DNA of 5,308 nucleotides, from positions 1-5,308 of the forward strand of contig JAABRC010000154.1 in NCBI GenBank assembly GCA_011391115.1. Direction: 5' to 3'. Position 1 is the stretch's first letter. Every line of letters starts with the position of its first letter. The stretch comes from Candidatus Egaibacter danicus (GTDB lineage: Bacteria > Pseudomonadota > Gammaproteobacteria > Burkholderiales > Burkholderiaceae). Under the pieces are notes generated by a model. It was not told where the DNA came from. It made no database searches and worked only from the letters and a program-made list of their open reading frames with translations. Position numbers and translations under genes: made by a program. Below are positions 1 to 5,027 of the stretch, in pieces.

Positions 1-87
1 CTGGCCAAAACACCCACTTTCAAAACGAACTCCGAAAAGGGAAAAAACTTGTAAACAAGGATCGCTGTGGAAAACATAGACAAATCA

Positions 88-117
88 TTCCACGAAACCA
101 GATTCCTAGTGTAATAT
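88..117 (+). promoter_or_regulatory. Weak candidate promoter upstream of the structured RNA region
   Basis: TAATAT at 112-117 matches a -10 hexamer well and has a TG two bases before it is approximated by the local TGTAATAT context. The only -35-like hexamer at a fair distance is TTCCAC (88-93, 18-base spacer), which matches the consensus poorly. If used, transcription would begin near 124, just before the first hairpin at 129. This is a guess based on position. No activator site is visible. Confidence 0.2.
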
Positions 118-128
118 TCGCACCACTT

Positions 129-181
129 GACCACCAGTTGGTCGGTAGCAGGCAGCTGATGTGCCTGACCCCATCAGGGGT
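129..181 (+). other. Triple hairpin at the 5' end of the candidate RNA
   Basis: Three perfect stems sit side by side: GACCA/TGGTC (129-133/139-143, loop CCAGT), CAGGCA/TGCCTG (149-154/162-167, 7-base loop) and ACCCC/GGGGT (168-172/177-181, loop ATCA). The second and third stems abut with no base between them, so they could stack coaxially. This marks where dense structure begins. Confidence 0.5.
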
Positions 182-223
182 GAACTCAGCCTTCATGGTC
201 TACACGGACCTCAAAAAAACGTG

Positions 224-239
224 TGAGTCGCAAGGCTCA
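224..239 (+). other. GNRA-tetraloop hairpin
   Basis: TGAGTC/GGCTCA form a six-pair stem closed by a GCAA loop (230-233), a canonical GNRA tetraloop. The stem contains one T-G wobble (228/234), which would be an A-C mismatch if the minus strand were the RNA. GNRA loops often dock into receptors elsewhere in large RNAs. No receptor could be identified by eye. Confidence 0.5.
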
Positions 240-304
240 GGGGAAACCCACCCATCCAGTCAATCTGGGCGGGAATAGGTGAACTGGCCACCAATGCCAG
301 CTAT

Positions 305-322
305 GGACACCTTCGGGTGTTC
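305..322 (+). other. UUCG-tetraloop hairpin
   Basis: GGACACC (305-311) and GGTGTTC (316-322) pair over seven positions, with one G-T wobble (306/321), around a TTCG loop closed by C-G. This is the extra-stable C(UUCG)G hairpin typical of structured RNAs. Read on the minus strand, the loop becomes CGAA and the wobble becomes a mismatch, so the hairpin argues for a plus-strand transcript. Confidence 0.55.
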
Positions 323-400
323 AAAACCTCCAGGCCATGCTTGGAAAATCTGATGCAAAGCATCCACAAATCCAACCCTGTGAACGGGATGGACAAGGTA

Positions 401-509
401 CCTGGGCACGTTTGTGCCGCAGGACAAGACTTGGCTTCATAGCTGAGCATTAGCACACCAGGAGCACAGTAGCTCCACCTCCCCGTAGTCACTCTGGCGA
501 GTACACGGG
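401..509 (+). other. Middle hairpin group of the candidate RNA
   Basis: Three strong stems lie here. CCTG-GGCAC pairs with GTGCC-CAGG (401-409/414-423) with one bulged G and a GTTT loop. GGAGC/GCTCC (461-465/472-476) encloses a six-base loop. A composite stem at 482-509 pairs CCCGT, GT and ACTC with GAGT, AC and ACGGG around a TGGC loop, with two single-base bulges. Bulged stems of this kind are usual in folded RNA and unusual in simple terminators. Confidence 0.45.
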
Positions 510-713
510 AGCCTGGCCAAGGACATTCCCCTTGGTTACCTGATTTTTGTTTTGAAGTACCTGAACATTGATTCGGAAGGTCATGCGTGGTGAATCCACA
601 CATGCAGCCACCGAAGCTACCTACATCCCATGCTTTTAAGCATGAAGGTGATGGCCGGCGTACCAATGTGAACAGCGCACAGAGTCCTGCAGGGCCTGTG
701 AATTCAAAGACAT

Positions 714-847
714 TGACACCACAGAAGCTGGTGTCACAGGGTTGATCTCCTCTTAAACAGATCAACAACCCCCTTCAGCTCACGCTCGGCTGAAGGTGTC
801 TTCCTCCCCCTGGGATGGAAGAGGCAACCGTCTGGAAAACGGTTTGC
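714..847 (+). other. Run of five consecutive strong hairpins
   Basis: Within 134 bases there are five stems: TGACACCA/TGGTGTCA (714-736), GTTGATCT/AGATCAAC (741-766), CCTTCAGC/GCTGAAGG (772-796), TCTTCC-TCCC/GGGA-GGAAGA with one bulge (799-822), and GCA-ACCGT/ACGGT-TGC with one bulge (824-847). Linkers are only one to five bases. None is followed by a proper T tract, so an intrinsic terminator is unlikely. The array looks like a multi-helix domain of the proposed RNA. Confidence 0.5.
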
Positions 848-1070
848 AGGATGGCGTGCTAAAGAACTTTCCCGTCTGTGGCTTGAGAAGGCTTGACCTT
901 ACAGGTGCATGGAAACCCCAGTCTGCAGCCTTCAGTATTTCCCCCGCGTTTTTAGCCAGAGATTGATGTCCCAGAACCAGCTGGGCGCTGTGCCCTTGCG
1001 ACTGCATTTCCAGCCGCAACAGCAGAGCGCCGCCGTGGGGCAATGGGTCTGCCTTTCAGAGAGTAAAGCC

Positions 1071-1075
1071 AGGAG
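1071..1075 (+). promoter_or_regulatory. Ribosome binding site for the small basic protein
   Basis: AGGAG lies six bases before a GTG codon (1082) and twelve bases before an in-frame ATG (1088). The spacing favours the GTG. This site is the main reason to believe the small reading frame downstream is translated. Confidence 0.5.
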
Positions 1076-1081
1076 CTACTT

Positions 1082-1348
1082 GTGAACATGATTGAAAACT
1101 CGGCTTCATCGAAAAAGCCAAAAGCCAAAGCCCAGCCAGGGCGGCCGCCGCATGCCCTGCGCAAACAAGGATTCAAGCCAGAAGAGCAGATGTCTCTTCA
1201 ACTGGTTGTTCAACCCGAGCCCGCGACCAAATCGTCATCCTCACGGCGCAAAGTTGAGACCGAGGCCAAGAGCCCACCGAGCAAGCGGGCAGTTCTGGTC
1301 AAAATCCGGCGCGAGACCGGAAGCGTGTTGGCGCCGACCGAAAACTGA
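1082..1348 (+). CDS. Small basic low-complexity protein of unknown function (88 aa)
   Basis: I do not recognise this protein. It is rich in Lys, Arg, Ser and Pro. The N-terminal part (about residues 9-30) is lysine-rich and contains a PGRPP stretch that loosely recalls an AT-hook core. Residues 49-75 mix serine runs with Arg/Lys clusters. The last 20 residues are more beta-like (AVLVKIRRETGSVL). Such a sequence is probably disordered and could bind nucleic acid, but that is inference from composition. Codon usage looks coding-like throughout. The start is GTG (1082) with AGGAG six bases upstream; ATG at 1088 is the alternative and would remove two residues. The gene begins right after the structured non-coding region and may share its transcript. 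It stops inside a large inverted repeat, and coding-like sequence continues in the -1 frame, so the true product may be longer. Confidence 0.5.
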   Translation: MNMIENSASSKKPKAKAQPGRPPHALRKQGFKPEEQMSLQLVVQPEPATKSSSSRRKVETEAKSPPSKRAVLVKIRRETGSVLAPTEN

Positions 1349-1386
1349 CCCCGGTGGGTCAATATTCCATCGGCGCCAACAGCCTT
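1321..1386. repeat. 12-bp perfect inverted repeat enclosing a second hairpin
   Basis: The arms at 1326-1337 and 1370-1381 (starting TGTTGGCG and ending CGCCAACA) are perfectly complementary over 12 bases. After a two-by-two mismatch the pairing resumes for three bases (AAG 1321-1323 with CTT 1384-1386). The 32-base interior holds a further perfect six-pair hairpin, TGACCC/GGGTCA with loop CGGT (1346-1361), which starts exactly at the stop codon of the basic protein. No T tract follows, so it is not a classic terminator. It could be an RNA structure affecting translation at the frame junction, a domain of the upstream RNA, or a DNA cruciform or protein site. Confidence 0.6.
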
Positions 1387-1494
1387 GATCCTTCCGGCAA
1401 CGGTGGCGATGAAGCCTCCACATCCCAATCTTCCCCGACTGCCGCTCCAGCTGCTTCTGCAGAGGAAACCGGTCTTTTTGGCCCAAATACCTGA
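1354..1494 (+). CDS. Possible -1-frame continuation of the basic protein, or separate 46-aa overlapping-style ORF
   Basis: Immediately after the stop at 1346-1348, the -1 frame reads through to a stop at 1492-1494. It has codon-like third positions and a plausible disordered protein: an early segment around QYSIGANSLDPSGNGG, then Ser/Thr/Ala/Glu-rich sequence ending GLFGPNT. It is acidic, in contrast to the basic upstream part. A GTG at 1354 could start it as a separate reading frame, but that start has no clear ribosome site. If ribosomes slipped -1 on the A-AAC at 1342-1345, the fused product would be 137 aa. A natural or sequencing indel would give the same picture. The frame is also open upstream of 1345 back to 1258, so the start coordinate is only nominal. 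Confidence 0.35.
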   Translation: MGQYSIGANSLDPSGNGGDEASTSQSSPTAAPAASAEETGLFGPNT

Positions 1495-1537
1495 AATCGG
1501 CGTCTCAAAGCACCGTTTTACTTTCTGGAGTTCAGTT

Positions 1538-1618
1538 ATGGAAAACACACTGTGTTGCAGTCAATTACCATGGCCAGCGTGTCAGTTGCTGCCAACCAGT
1601 CACAAGCCTTCAGGCTGA
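1538..1618 (+). CDS. Very small ORF with a good ribosome site (26 aa, doubtful)
   Basis: An ATG at 1538 follows GGAG (1527-1530) at a spacing of seven bases. The frame runs 26 codons and contains three cysteines and a short Pro/Trp-rich part. In the same DNA, another frame (the one used by the -1 extension above) stays open from 1495 to about 1697 and also looks moderately protein-like. It is therefore unclear which frame, if either, is translated. The ribosome site is the only real support. Confidence 0.2.
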   Translation: MENTLCCSQLPWPACQLLPTSHKPSG

Positions 1619-1650
1619 ATCTGTTGTTAGGGCTTGGATGGGGTACTTCG

Positions 1651-1678
1651 CACCTGCGGACCCAATCGCTGGCAGGTG
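1651..1678 (+). other. Seven-pair hairpin, weak terminator candidate
   Basis: CACCTGC (1651-1657) and GCAGGTG (1672-1678) pair perfectly around a 14-base loop. The following sequence is T-rich in patches (TTGCATGTTCATTTTCTT) but is not a clean T run. It could mark the end of the transcript carrying the upstream elements. Confidence 0.25.
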
Positions 1679-1748
1679 TTGCATGTTCATTTTCTTGAAT
1701 CCAACAACCTTGAAATAAGCCGCGAATCCGCTCATAATCAACACCACT

Positions 1749-1919
1749 ATGAACTGGTTAAGCCTCTGGTTTGAAACTCCCGTTTTGATGTTTTTTAACG
1801 TCATCATGCTTATAGGCATTGTGCTGGCGATTTTTTCGATTCAACACTTGAATCGGATCACAAAAAAACAAAAGAAAATAAACGCTGCCATGCACAAGAC
1901 CAATACCCACGCAGAGTGA
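1749..1919 (+). CDS. Small single-pass membrane protein (56 aa)
   Basis: This short reading frame encodes a protein with one clear hydrophobic segment at about residues 11-33 (MFFNVIMLIGIVLAIF at its core). It is preceded by an aromatic N-terminus (MNWLSLWFET) and followed by a basic stretch (NRITKKQKK, residues 35-43) and a polar tail. By the positive-inside rule the C-terminus should face the cytoplasm. The only usable start is the ATG at 1749, because a stop lies in frame at 1716-1718. No Shine-Dalgarno sequence is visible in front of it. I do not recognise a family. Small proteins of this form occur as type I toxins, as membrane anchors and as subunits of larger complexes, and nothing here decides between them. 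The hydrophobic pattern over 20 residues makes chance less likely, but translation is unproven. Confidence 0.45.
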   Translation: MNWLSLWFETPVLMFFNVIMLIGIVLAIFSIQHLNRITKKQKKINAAMHKTNTHAE

Positions 1920-2243
1920 TTATGAATACATAGGTCTCTTGCAACTACCCACCAGTCTTTCTACTCGATGGTCGACTCGTTGTGGATAGTCGTGATCGAT
2001 GAGGTCAGACGTGTCGCTTGCTGATATCAACAATGCGAACGTGATAGCCCCGATGGCTTCATTGCAAACAAGATGCCAGTGCACCAATGCTCAGCCTTTT
2101 TGCTTGTAGCAAAGAAGCCTAGCACCTATGAGCAAGACTGAAATGTTCCGGGCACTTTACAGTCAACCCCGCCAGAGATCGTCTGCGTCCATTTTCCGAT
2201 CATTTGTTCAGACACCCCTTGAACCGCGTCCTTGCTTGACCAC
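1920..2243. other. Gene-poor stretch, no supported feature
   Basis: I find no convincing gene here. Frames on both strands are short (36 to 39 codons) and lack ribosome sites. One modest stem, CGACT/AGTCG (1973-1977/1988-1992), is present. The stretch separates the small-gene region from the promoter of the 322-aa gene and may hold decayed mobile-element or gene remnants, but I cannot identify any. Confidence 0.4.
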
Positions 2244-2271
2244 TTGACATGGAGGCAAGGCGTGCTACCTT
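2244..2271 (+). promoter_or_regulatory. Sigma70-type promoter of the 322-aa gene
   Basis: A perfect TTGACA -35 box (2244-2249) is followed after 16 bases by TACCTT (2266-2271). TG at 2263-2264 provides an extended -10 element that offsets the imperfect hexamer. Transcription would begin near 2278, giving a leader of only about 24 bases before the ATG at 2302. Confidence 0.6.
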
Positions 2272-2301
2272 GAATCTGGAGTCACTTAAACCAGATTAAA
2301 T

Positions 2302-3270
2302 ATGATTGAATACAATACCGCCGCTGAGCCAAATCCCGAAATCAGCTATCCAGATGTTTGGGAACACAGCCTTTTGTGTCACGCCCTCGCGTCCCGCAAC
2401 GATGCTCTCCTGTGGGACATGGCACGCGCAGCCCATTCCAAAGATAAATTTTTCAATTTGTTGAAAAATGAGGTTGGTTTTAACAGCTACAAAACAGGGG
2501 TCCCTGGCAAAAAGATGCGTCATGAACTGACCCATTTCTGCGCAATGATGATGCTGCCTGTGGTGACGGTCAGTGAATCCAAAGAAGTCATCACCAAATC
2601 CGAAGCTGTAAACCCTTTAATTTCCAAGTTGATTCCGTGGCTGCTTGAGTGGCTTGACTACAAACTGGAAATCTATATGTTCAATACACCCGTGAGGTAC
2701 GAAGAGGTCTGCGTCTGGACACCTTCCAATATGCGGGAGAAACTGGATTATTTGTCTGCGCGCAAGCATCCTATTGTTCACGTTGCGCCAGACTATGACT
2801 TTAATTTACCTCGAGGTACCCCCCAGCTTTCGTTCATCACATCATGCGTCCAGAATGTTGCAAACATGTGCGAGCTGCCAGACCAGCGAGCGCAAGCGGA
2901 TCTGAGGCTGACGTCTCGTGTTTGCAGTGCTGTGCAATTTCATTCGCCTGATCGCCACATCAAGGACATTCGAGTCATGCAGCCGACATTCGCCTCTGAG
3001 GCCATTGCCACTGGCGTTCACGGTTGGGTCAAAAGCATCCACCAAGAGCGAGGAATCGGACGATGGGATGTGGTACCCGTCGGTCAGGACCTTGTGCTTC
3101 TCCATCTGGAAGTGGGAGAGTCACCAAGCCGCACCAGCCCCATACCCCTGCAAGCACATCAACTTGGACCCGATGGCATCAGGGCGATCATTGAGTATGT
3201 GGCTGCCGTCGGTTCAGGAATGCTCTCCCCCGCCTTGGCGACGCCAACACAGCCCCAGTATTTGAACTAA
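2302..3270 (+). CDS. Orphan protein of unknown function (322 aa)
   Basis: I do not recognise a family. The protein looks soluble: no signal peptide and no transmembrane helix long enough to be convincing. The N-terminal 125 residues appear helical and contain HELTH at 74-78, which fits the HExxH zinc-protease pattern. No matching downstream ligand motif is obvious, and the motif lies in a helix ending in a Met-rich stretch, so a protease call is not justified. Residues 155-175 (HPIVHVAPDYDFNLPRGTPQ region) and 253-273 (RWDVVPVGQDLVLLHLEVGE region) read like beta-strands. The Pro/Thr-rich C-terminus is probably flexible. The gene has its own promoter but no Shine-Dalgarno at normal distance: GGAG at 2278-2281 is 20 bases from the ATG. 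Its first half looks more AT-rich than the neighbouring mocR gene, which fits acquired DNA. It converges on the mocR gene. Confidence 0.75.
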   Translation: MIEYNTAAEPNPEISYPDVWEHSLLCHALASRNDALLWDMARAAHSKDKFFNLLKNEVGFNSYKTGVPGKKMRHELTHFCAMMMLPVVTVSESKEVITKSEAVNPLISKLIPWLLEWLDYKLEIYMFNTPVRYEEVCVWTPSNMREKLDYLSARKHPIVHVAPDYDFNLPRGTPQLSFITSCVQNVANMCELPDQRAQADLRLTSRVCSAVQFHSPDRHIKDIRVMQPTFASEAIATGVHGWVKSIHQERGIGRWDVVPVGQDLVLLHLEVGESPSRTSPIPLQAHQLGPDGIRAIIEYVAAVGSGMLSPALATPTQPQYLN

Positions 3271-3426
3271 CCGACGGAATTTATCTGCTGCGATGCTTGC
3301 CCAACAGCCTCGCGACTGATTTACAAAGACCAGTCGGCACGTAAGTGGTACGCAAACACTTCGCCCCACTTTGGAACAGACCCTTCCCAGGGTGGGAGCA
3401 ACTCATGGAAGCTGCGGCTAAATACT
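3271..3426. other. Convergent intergenic spacer
   Basis: The two flanking genes converge here, so terminators are expected. The best stem is CGACTG/CAGTCG (3313-3318/3331-3336) with a 12-base loop. CCCT/AGGG around TCCC is a smaller one near 3382-3393. Neither is followed by a T run on either strand, so termination may be Rho-dependent. On the minus strand, a stem CCGCA/TGCGG (3430-3434/3439-3443) lies across the end of the regulator gene. Confidence 0.3.
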
Positions 3427-4857
3427 TCACCGCACCAATGCGGCGTGCGTTGGCTCAGTCTGATTGAAAAGCCCCAGAAAGCGTTCGTCACTGGCGTAGG
3501 CGATGTTCACTCGCATACATGGGCGCAGGGAATGACGGTCAGGGAAGAAGACAGACCCTGGTGAGACAAAGATACCTTGTGCCGCAGCGCGGCGCACCAA
3601 GTCGATTTCAGATTCACCGCCCGGTATTTCGGCCCATACGTAATAGCCACCCGTGTAGGGTGATAAGAGCCGCAGACCGGCGCGTTCCGTGGCTGGCAGT
3701 GAGAGCCGCTGCGCGACATTGAGCCGTGCCTTGAGTCGTGAAAGGTGCCGCCGGTATTGACCCCCATCTATCAGTTGGCTGACCGCGCGCTCCACAAAAT
3801 CCGAAGTGGACACAAGCGTCACCATTTTGAGGTCGCACAAGTCGTTGATGGTGCTGGTGCGTGCAGCGATGAAGCCAACTCGCAAGCCAGCCGACAGCGT
3901 TTTGGAAAAGCTGCTCACGTAAATCACGCGGTCAAGCTGATCCAGGGCTGAGAGGCGCGGTGCACTTGCCGGCATGAGGTCTGCAAACGGATCGTCCTCG
4001 ATGATCTGAAGGTCGTGTTGCGCAGCGAGTTGCAGCAACCGGTGCGCTTTGGCCAGGGAGAGCGAGCTCCCCGTGGGATTGTGAGCGAGTGATTGCGTGA
4101 AAAACAGTTTGGGTCGGTGCGCAGTCGCCAGCTCATGCAATGCTTCGAGGTCCGGACCGTCGGGCAATCTCGGCACACCCACCATGTTCACTTCGGCCAG
4201 TTTGAGCTTGCCAAACAGCGGGTAGTAGCCGGGCGAGTCCACCAGCACCACATCGCCAGGCCGCAAGAGTTGCCTCACGATCAGGTCCAGGGCATGGTTA
4301 GCGCCCTGCGTCAGTAGCACTTGGCGCTCGTCAGTCTGGATCGATCGCTCATGAAGCAGGCGCGCGATGGTCTGGCGCAACGGCAGGTACCCCCATGGCG
4401 TGCCGTAGCCGTGTTCGAGCTGGTCCCAGGTGCTGGAGCGAACGCCACGCAGGTGGCGTCCCAGCTCGGACCCTTCCATCCACGAGGCGGGGGGACGGCC
4501 ATCTCCCACCCGCACGGCGTAATGCTGCTCAAGTTGCTCGCGCAGCAGCGAGACCACATCCACAGCCTCGCTCAAATGCGCGGCCGGCGCCTGCCCGCGC
4601 GAGCTGTTGGTTTTACGCGCGTAGTAGCCGGAACCAGGTCTTGAATCGGCGTAGCCACGCGCGATCAGCCGGTTGTAGGCCTCCACCACGGTATTGCGCG
4701 AGACACCCTCCTTTTCGGCGCAATCGCGAACGGAGCGCAGCCGCTTACCTGCTGGCAACAAACCGTTGTCGATGGCCTGTGCGATTCGCTTGACCAGCGC
4801 CTCCACCTTCGTATCGGACGAGGCACCGGCACCAGATGGGTTGGGGATATTTTGCAA
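3427..4857 (-). CDS. MocR-family transcriptional regulator (GntR winged helix plus PLP-dependent aminotransferase domain)
   Basis: The 476-aa length fits the MocR family. Residues about 17-80 form a GntR-type winged helix-turn-helix (RSVRDCAEKEGVSRNTVVEAYNRL part, then the wing ending RPGSGYYA). A linker of about 30 residues follows, and then a type I aminotransferase fold. Key residues are visible: HNPTG (259-263, Asn contacting the cofactor), EDDPF (287-291, Asp for the pyridine nitrogen), the SFSK motif with K319 as the Schiff-base lysine for PLP, and R449 in MRVNIA for a substrate carboxylate. Family members use PLP, or PLP with an amino compound, as an effector and rarely act as enzymes. 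The start is TTG at 4857 with GGAG (4866-4869) eight bases upstream; the nearby ATG at 4861 is out of frame. The gene is divergent from a TRAP-transporter gene, and a perfect inverted repeat lies between them, so autoregulation and control of the transporter are likely. The ligand is unknown. Confidence 0.95.
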   Translation of the reverse strand: MQNIPNPSGAGASSDTKVEALVKRIAQAIDNGLLPAGKRLRSVRDCAEKEGVSRNTVVEAYNRLIARGYADSRPGSGYYARKTNSSRGQAPAAHLSEAVDVVSLLREQLEQHYAVRVGDGRPPASWMEGSELGRHLRGVRSSTWDQLEHGYGTPWGYLPLRQTIARLLHERSIQTDERQVLLTQGANHALDLIVRQLLRPGDVVLVDSPGYYPLFGKLKLAEVNMVGVPRLPDGPDLEALHELATAHRPKLFFTQSLAHNPTGSSLSLAKAHRLLQLAAQHDLQIIEDDPFADLMPASAPRLSALDQLDRVIYVSSFSKTLSAGLRVGFIAARTSTINDLCDLKMVTLVSTSDFVERAVSQLIDGGQYRRHLSRLKARLNVAQRLSLPATERAGLRLLSPYTGGYYVWAEIPGGESEIDLVRRAAAQGIFVSPGSVFFPDRHSLRPCMRVNIAYASDERFLGLFNQTEPTHAALVR

Positions 4858-4865
4858 GCATCTGT

Positions 4866-4869
4866 CTCC
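4866..4869 (-). promoter_or_regulatory. Ribosome binding site fixing the TTG start of the MocR gene
   Basis: On the minus strand GGAG is followed by eight bases and then TTG. This supports the TTG at 4857 as the start. The ATG four bases upstream of it would read a different frame that does not encode the regulator. Confidence 0.55.
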
Positions 4870-4880
4870 ATAAAACGGTA

Positions 4881-4914
4881 GGTACAGTTCTTCTATGCGT
4901 CACCAAACTGTACC
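4881..4914. promoter_or_regulatory. Probable MocR-type operator
   Basis: GGTACAGTT (4881-4889) and AACTGTACC (4906-4914) form a perfect nine-base inverted repeat with 16 bases between arms, so arm centres are 25 bases apart, between two and three helical turns. It lies in the divergent intergenic region between the regulator and the TRAP gene. MocR regulators are dimers that often recognise paired half-sites of this kind. An additional partial copy (GGTA) lies directly upstream at 4877-4880. It probably serves both autoregulation and control of the transporter. Confidence 0.65.
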
Positions 4915-4920
4915 CTTTGA

Positions 4921-4947
4921 TTGGCATCCTTGTCGATACACTTTACT
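4921..4947 (+). promoter_or_regulatory. Weak candidate promoter of the TRAP gene
   Basis: TTGGCA (4921-4926) matches five of six -35 positions. TTTACT (4942-4947) matches four of six -10 positions, but the spacer is only 15 bases. The pair starts seven bases after the inverted repeat, a position compatible with activation by a regulator bound just upstream, as some MocR proteins do. Confidence 0.25.
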
Positions 4948-5027
4948 CAGCCGTTGCCCTCGAAGGTGACGTCCACCACCCGCTCACCAGGCGGGAAGCC
5001 ACAACCAGAATCGAATGGAGACAAGAC

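Larger units (their letters stand above)
122..1020 (+). ncRNA. Candidate large (about 0.9 kb) structured non-coding RNA, family unknown
   Basis: No convincing reading frame exists here on either strand, yet short inverted repeats follow one another almost without gaps. Clear stems (arms) include 129-133/139-143, 149-154/162-167, 168-172/177-181, 224-229/234-239, 251-259/265-273, 284-288/296-300, 305-311/316-322, 352-356/360-364, 371-378/386-393, 401-409/414-423, 461-465/472-476, 482-494/499-509, 517-522/530-535, 582-590/596-604, 629-633/640-644, 678-682/696-700, 714-721/729-736, 741-748/759-766, 772-779/789-796, 799-808/812-822, 824-831/839-847, 970-974/981-985 and 996-1004/1011-1019. Plus-strand polarity is supported by a UUCG loop, a GCAA loop and G-U wobbles that would be C-A mismatches on the other strand. 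I found no group II intron domain V, no group I core and no tRNA, tmRNA or RNase P signature. Size and hairpin density recall GOLLD, ROOL and OLE, but I cannot match any of them. The ends are approximate. A heavily repeat-folded, non-transcribed DNA element remains possible. Confidence 0.55.

Noticed and set aside
301..768. 155-codon minus-strand frame
   Set aside because: TTG start, very high Cys/Trp/Gly content and no domain-like pattern; it is antisense to the hairpin-rich region and looks like chance openness.
772..796. Intrinsic terminator
   Set aside because: Strong eight-pair stem, but the bases after it are mixed (TGTCTTCC) and not a T tract; more hairpins follow at once.
122..1020. 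Group I or group II intron, tmRNA, RNase P or tRNA
   Set aside because: No domain V-like helix, no intron core motifs, no intron-encoded protein and none of the conserved cores of the other RNAs could be found.
780..1043. 87-codon minus-strand frame
   Set aside because: TTG start, no clear ribosome site, and it lies across the hairpin array; no family resemblance.
1092..1388. 98-codon plus-strand frame overlapping the basic protein
   Set aside because: Same DNA as the frame with the AGGAG site; its codon pattern and composition look like an out-of-frame shadow.
1831..1868. Bidirectional terminator formed by T6, hairpin and A7
   Set aside because: T run is upstream and A run downstream of the stem on the plus strand, and the same order holds on the minus strand, opposite to what termination needs.
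2128..2247. 39-codon plus-strand ORF starting MSKTEMFRALYSQ
   Set aside because: No good ribosome site, overlaps the promoter of the next gene, and composition is unremarkable.
2365..2550. HELTH as proof of a zinc metalloprotease
   Set aside because: A single HExxH match without further ligands or family similarity is too little to assign the function.
4321..4793. Plus-strand frames of 107 and 132 codons
   Set aside because: They are antisense shadows of the high-GC MocR gene.
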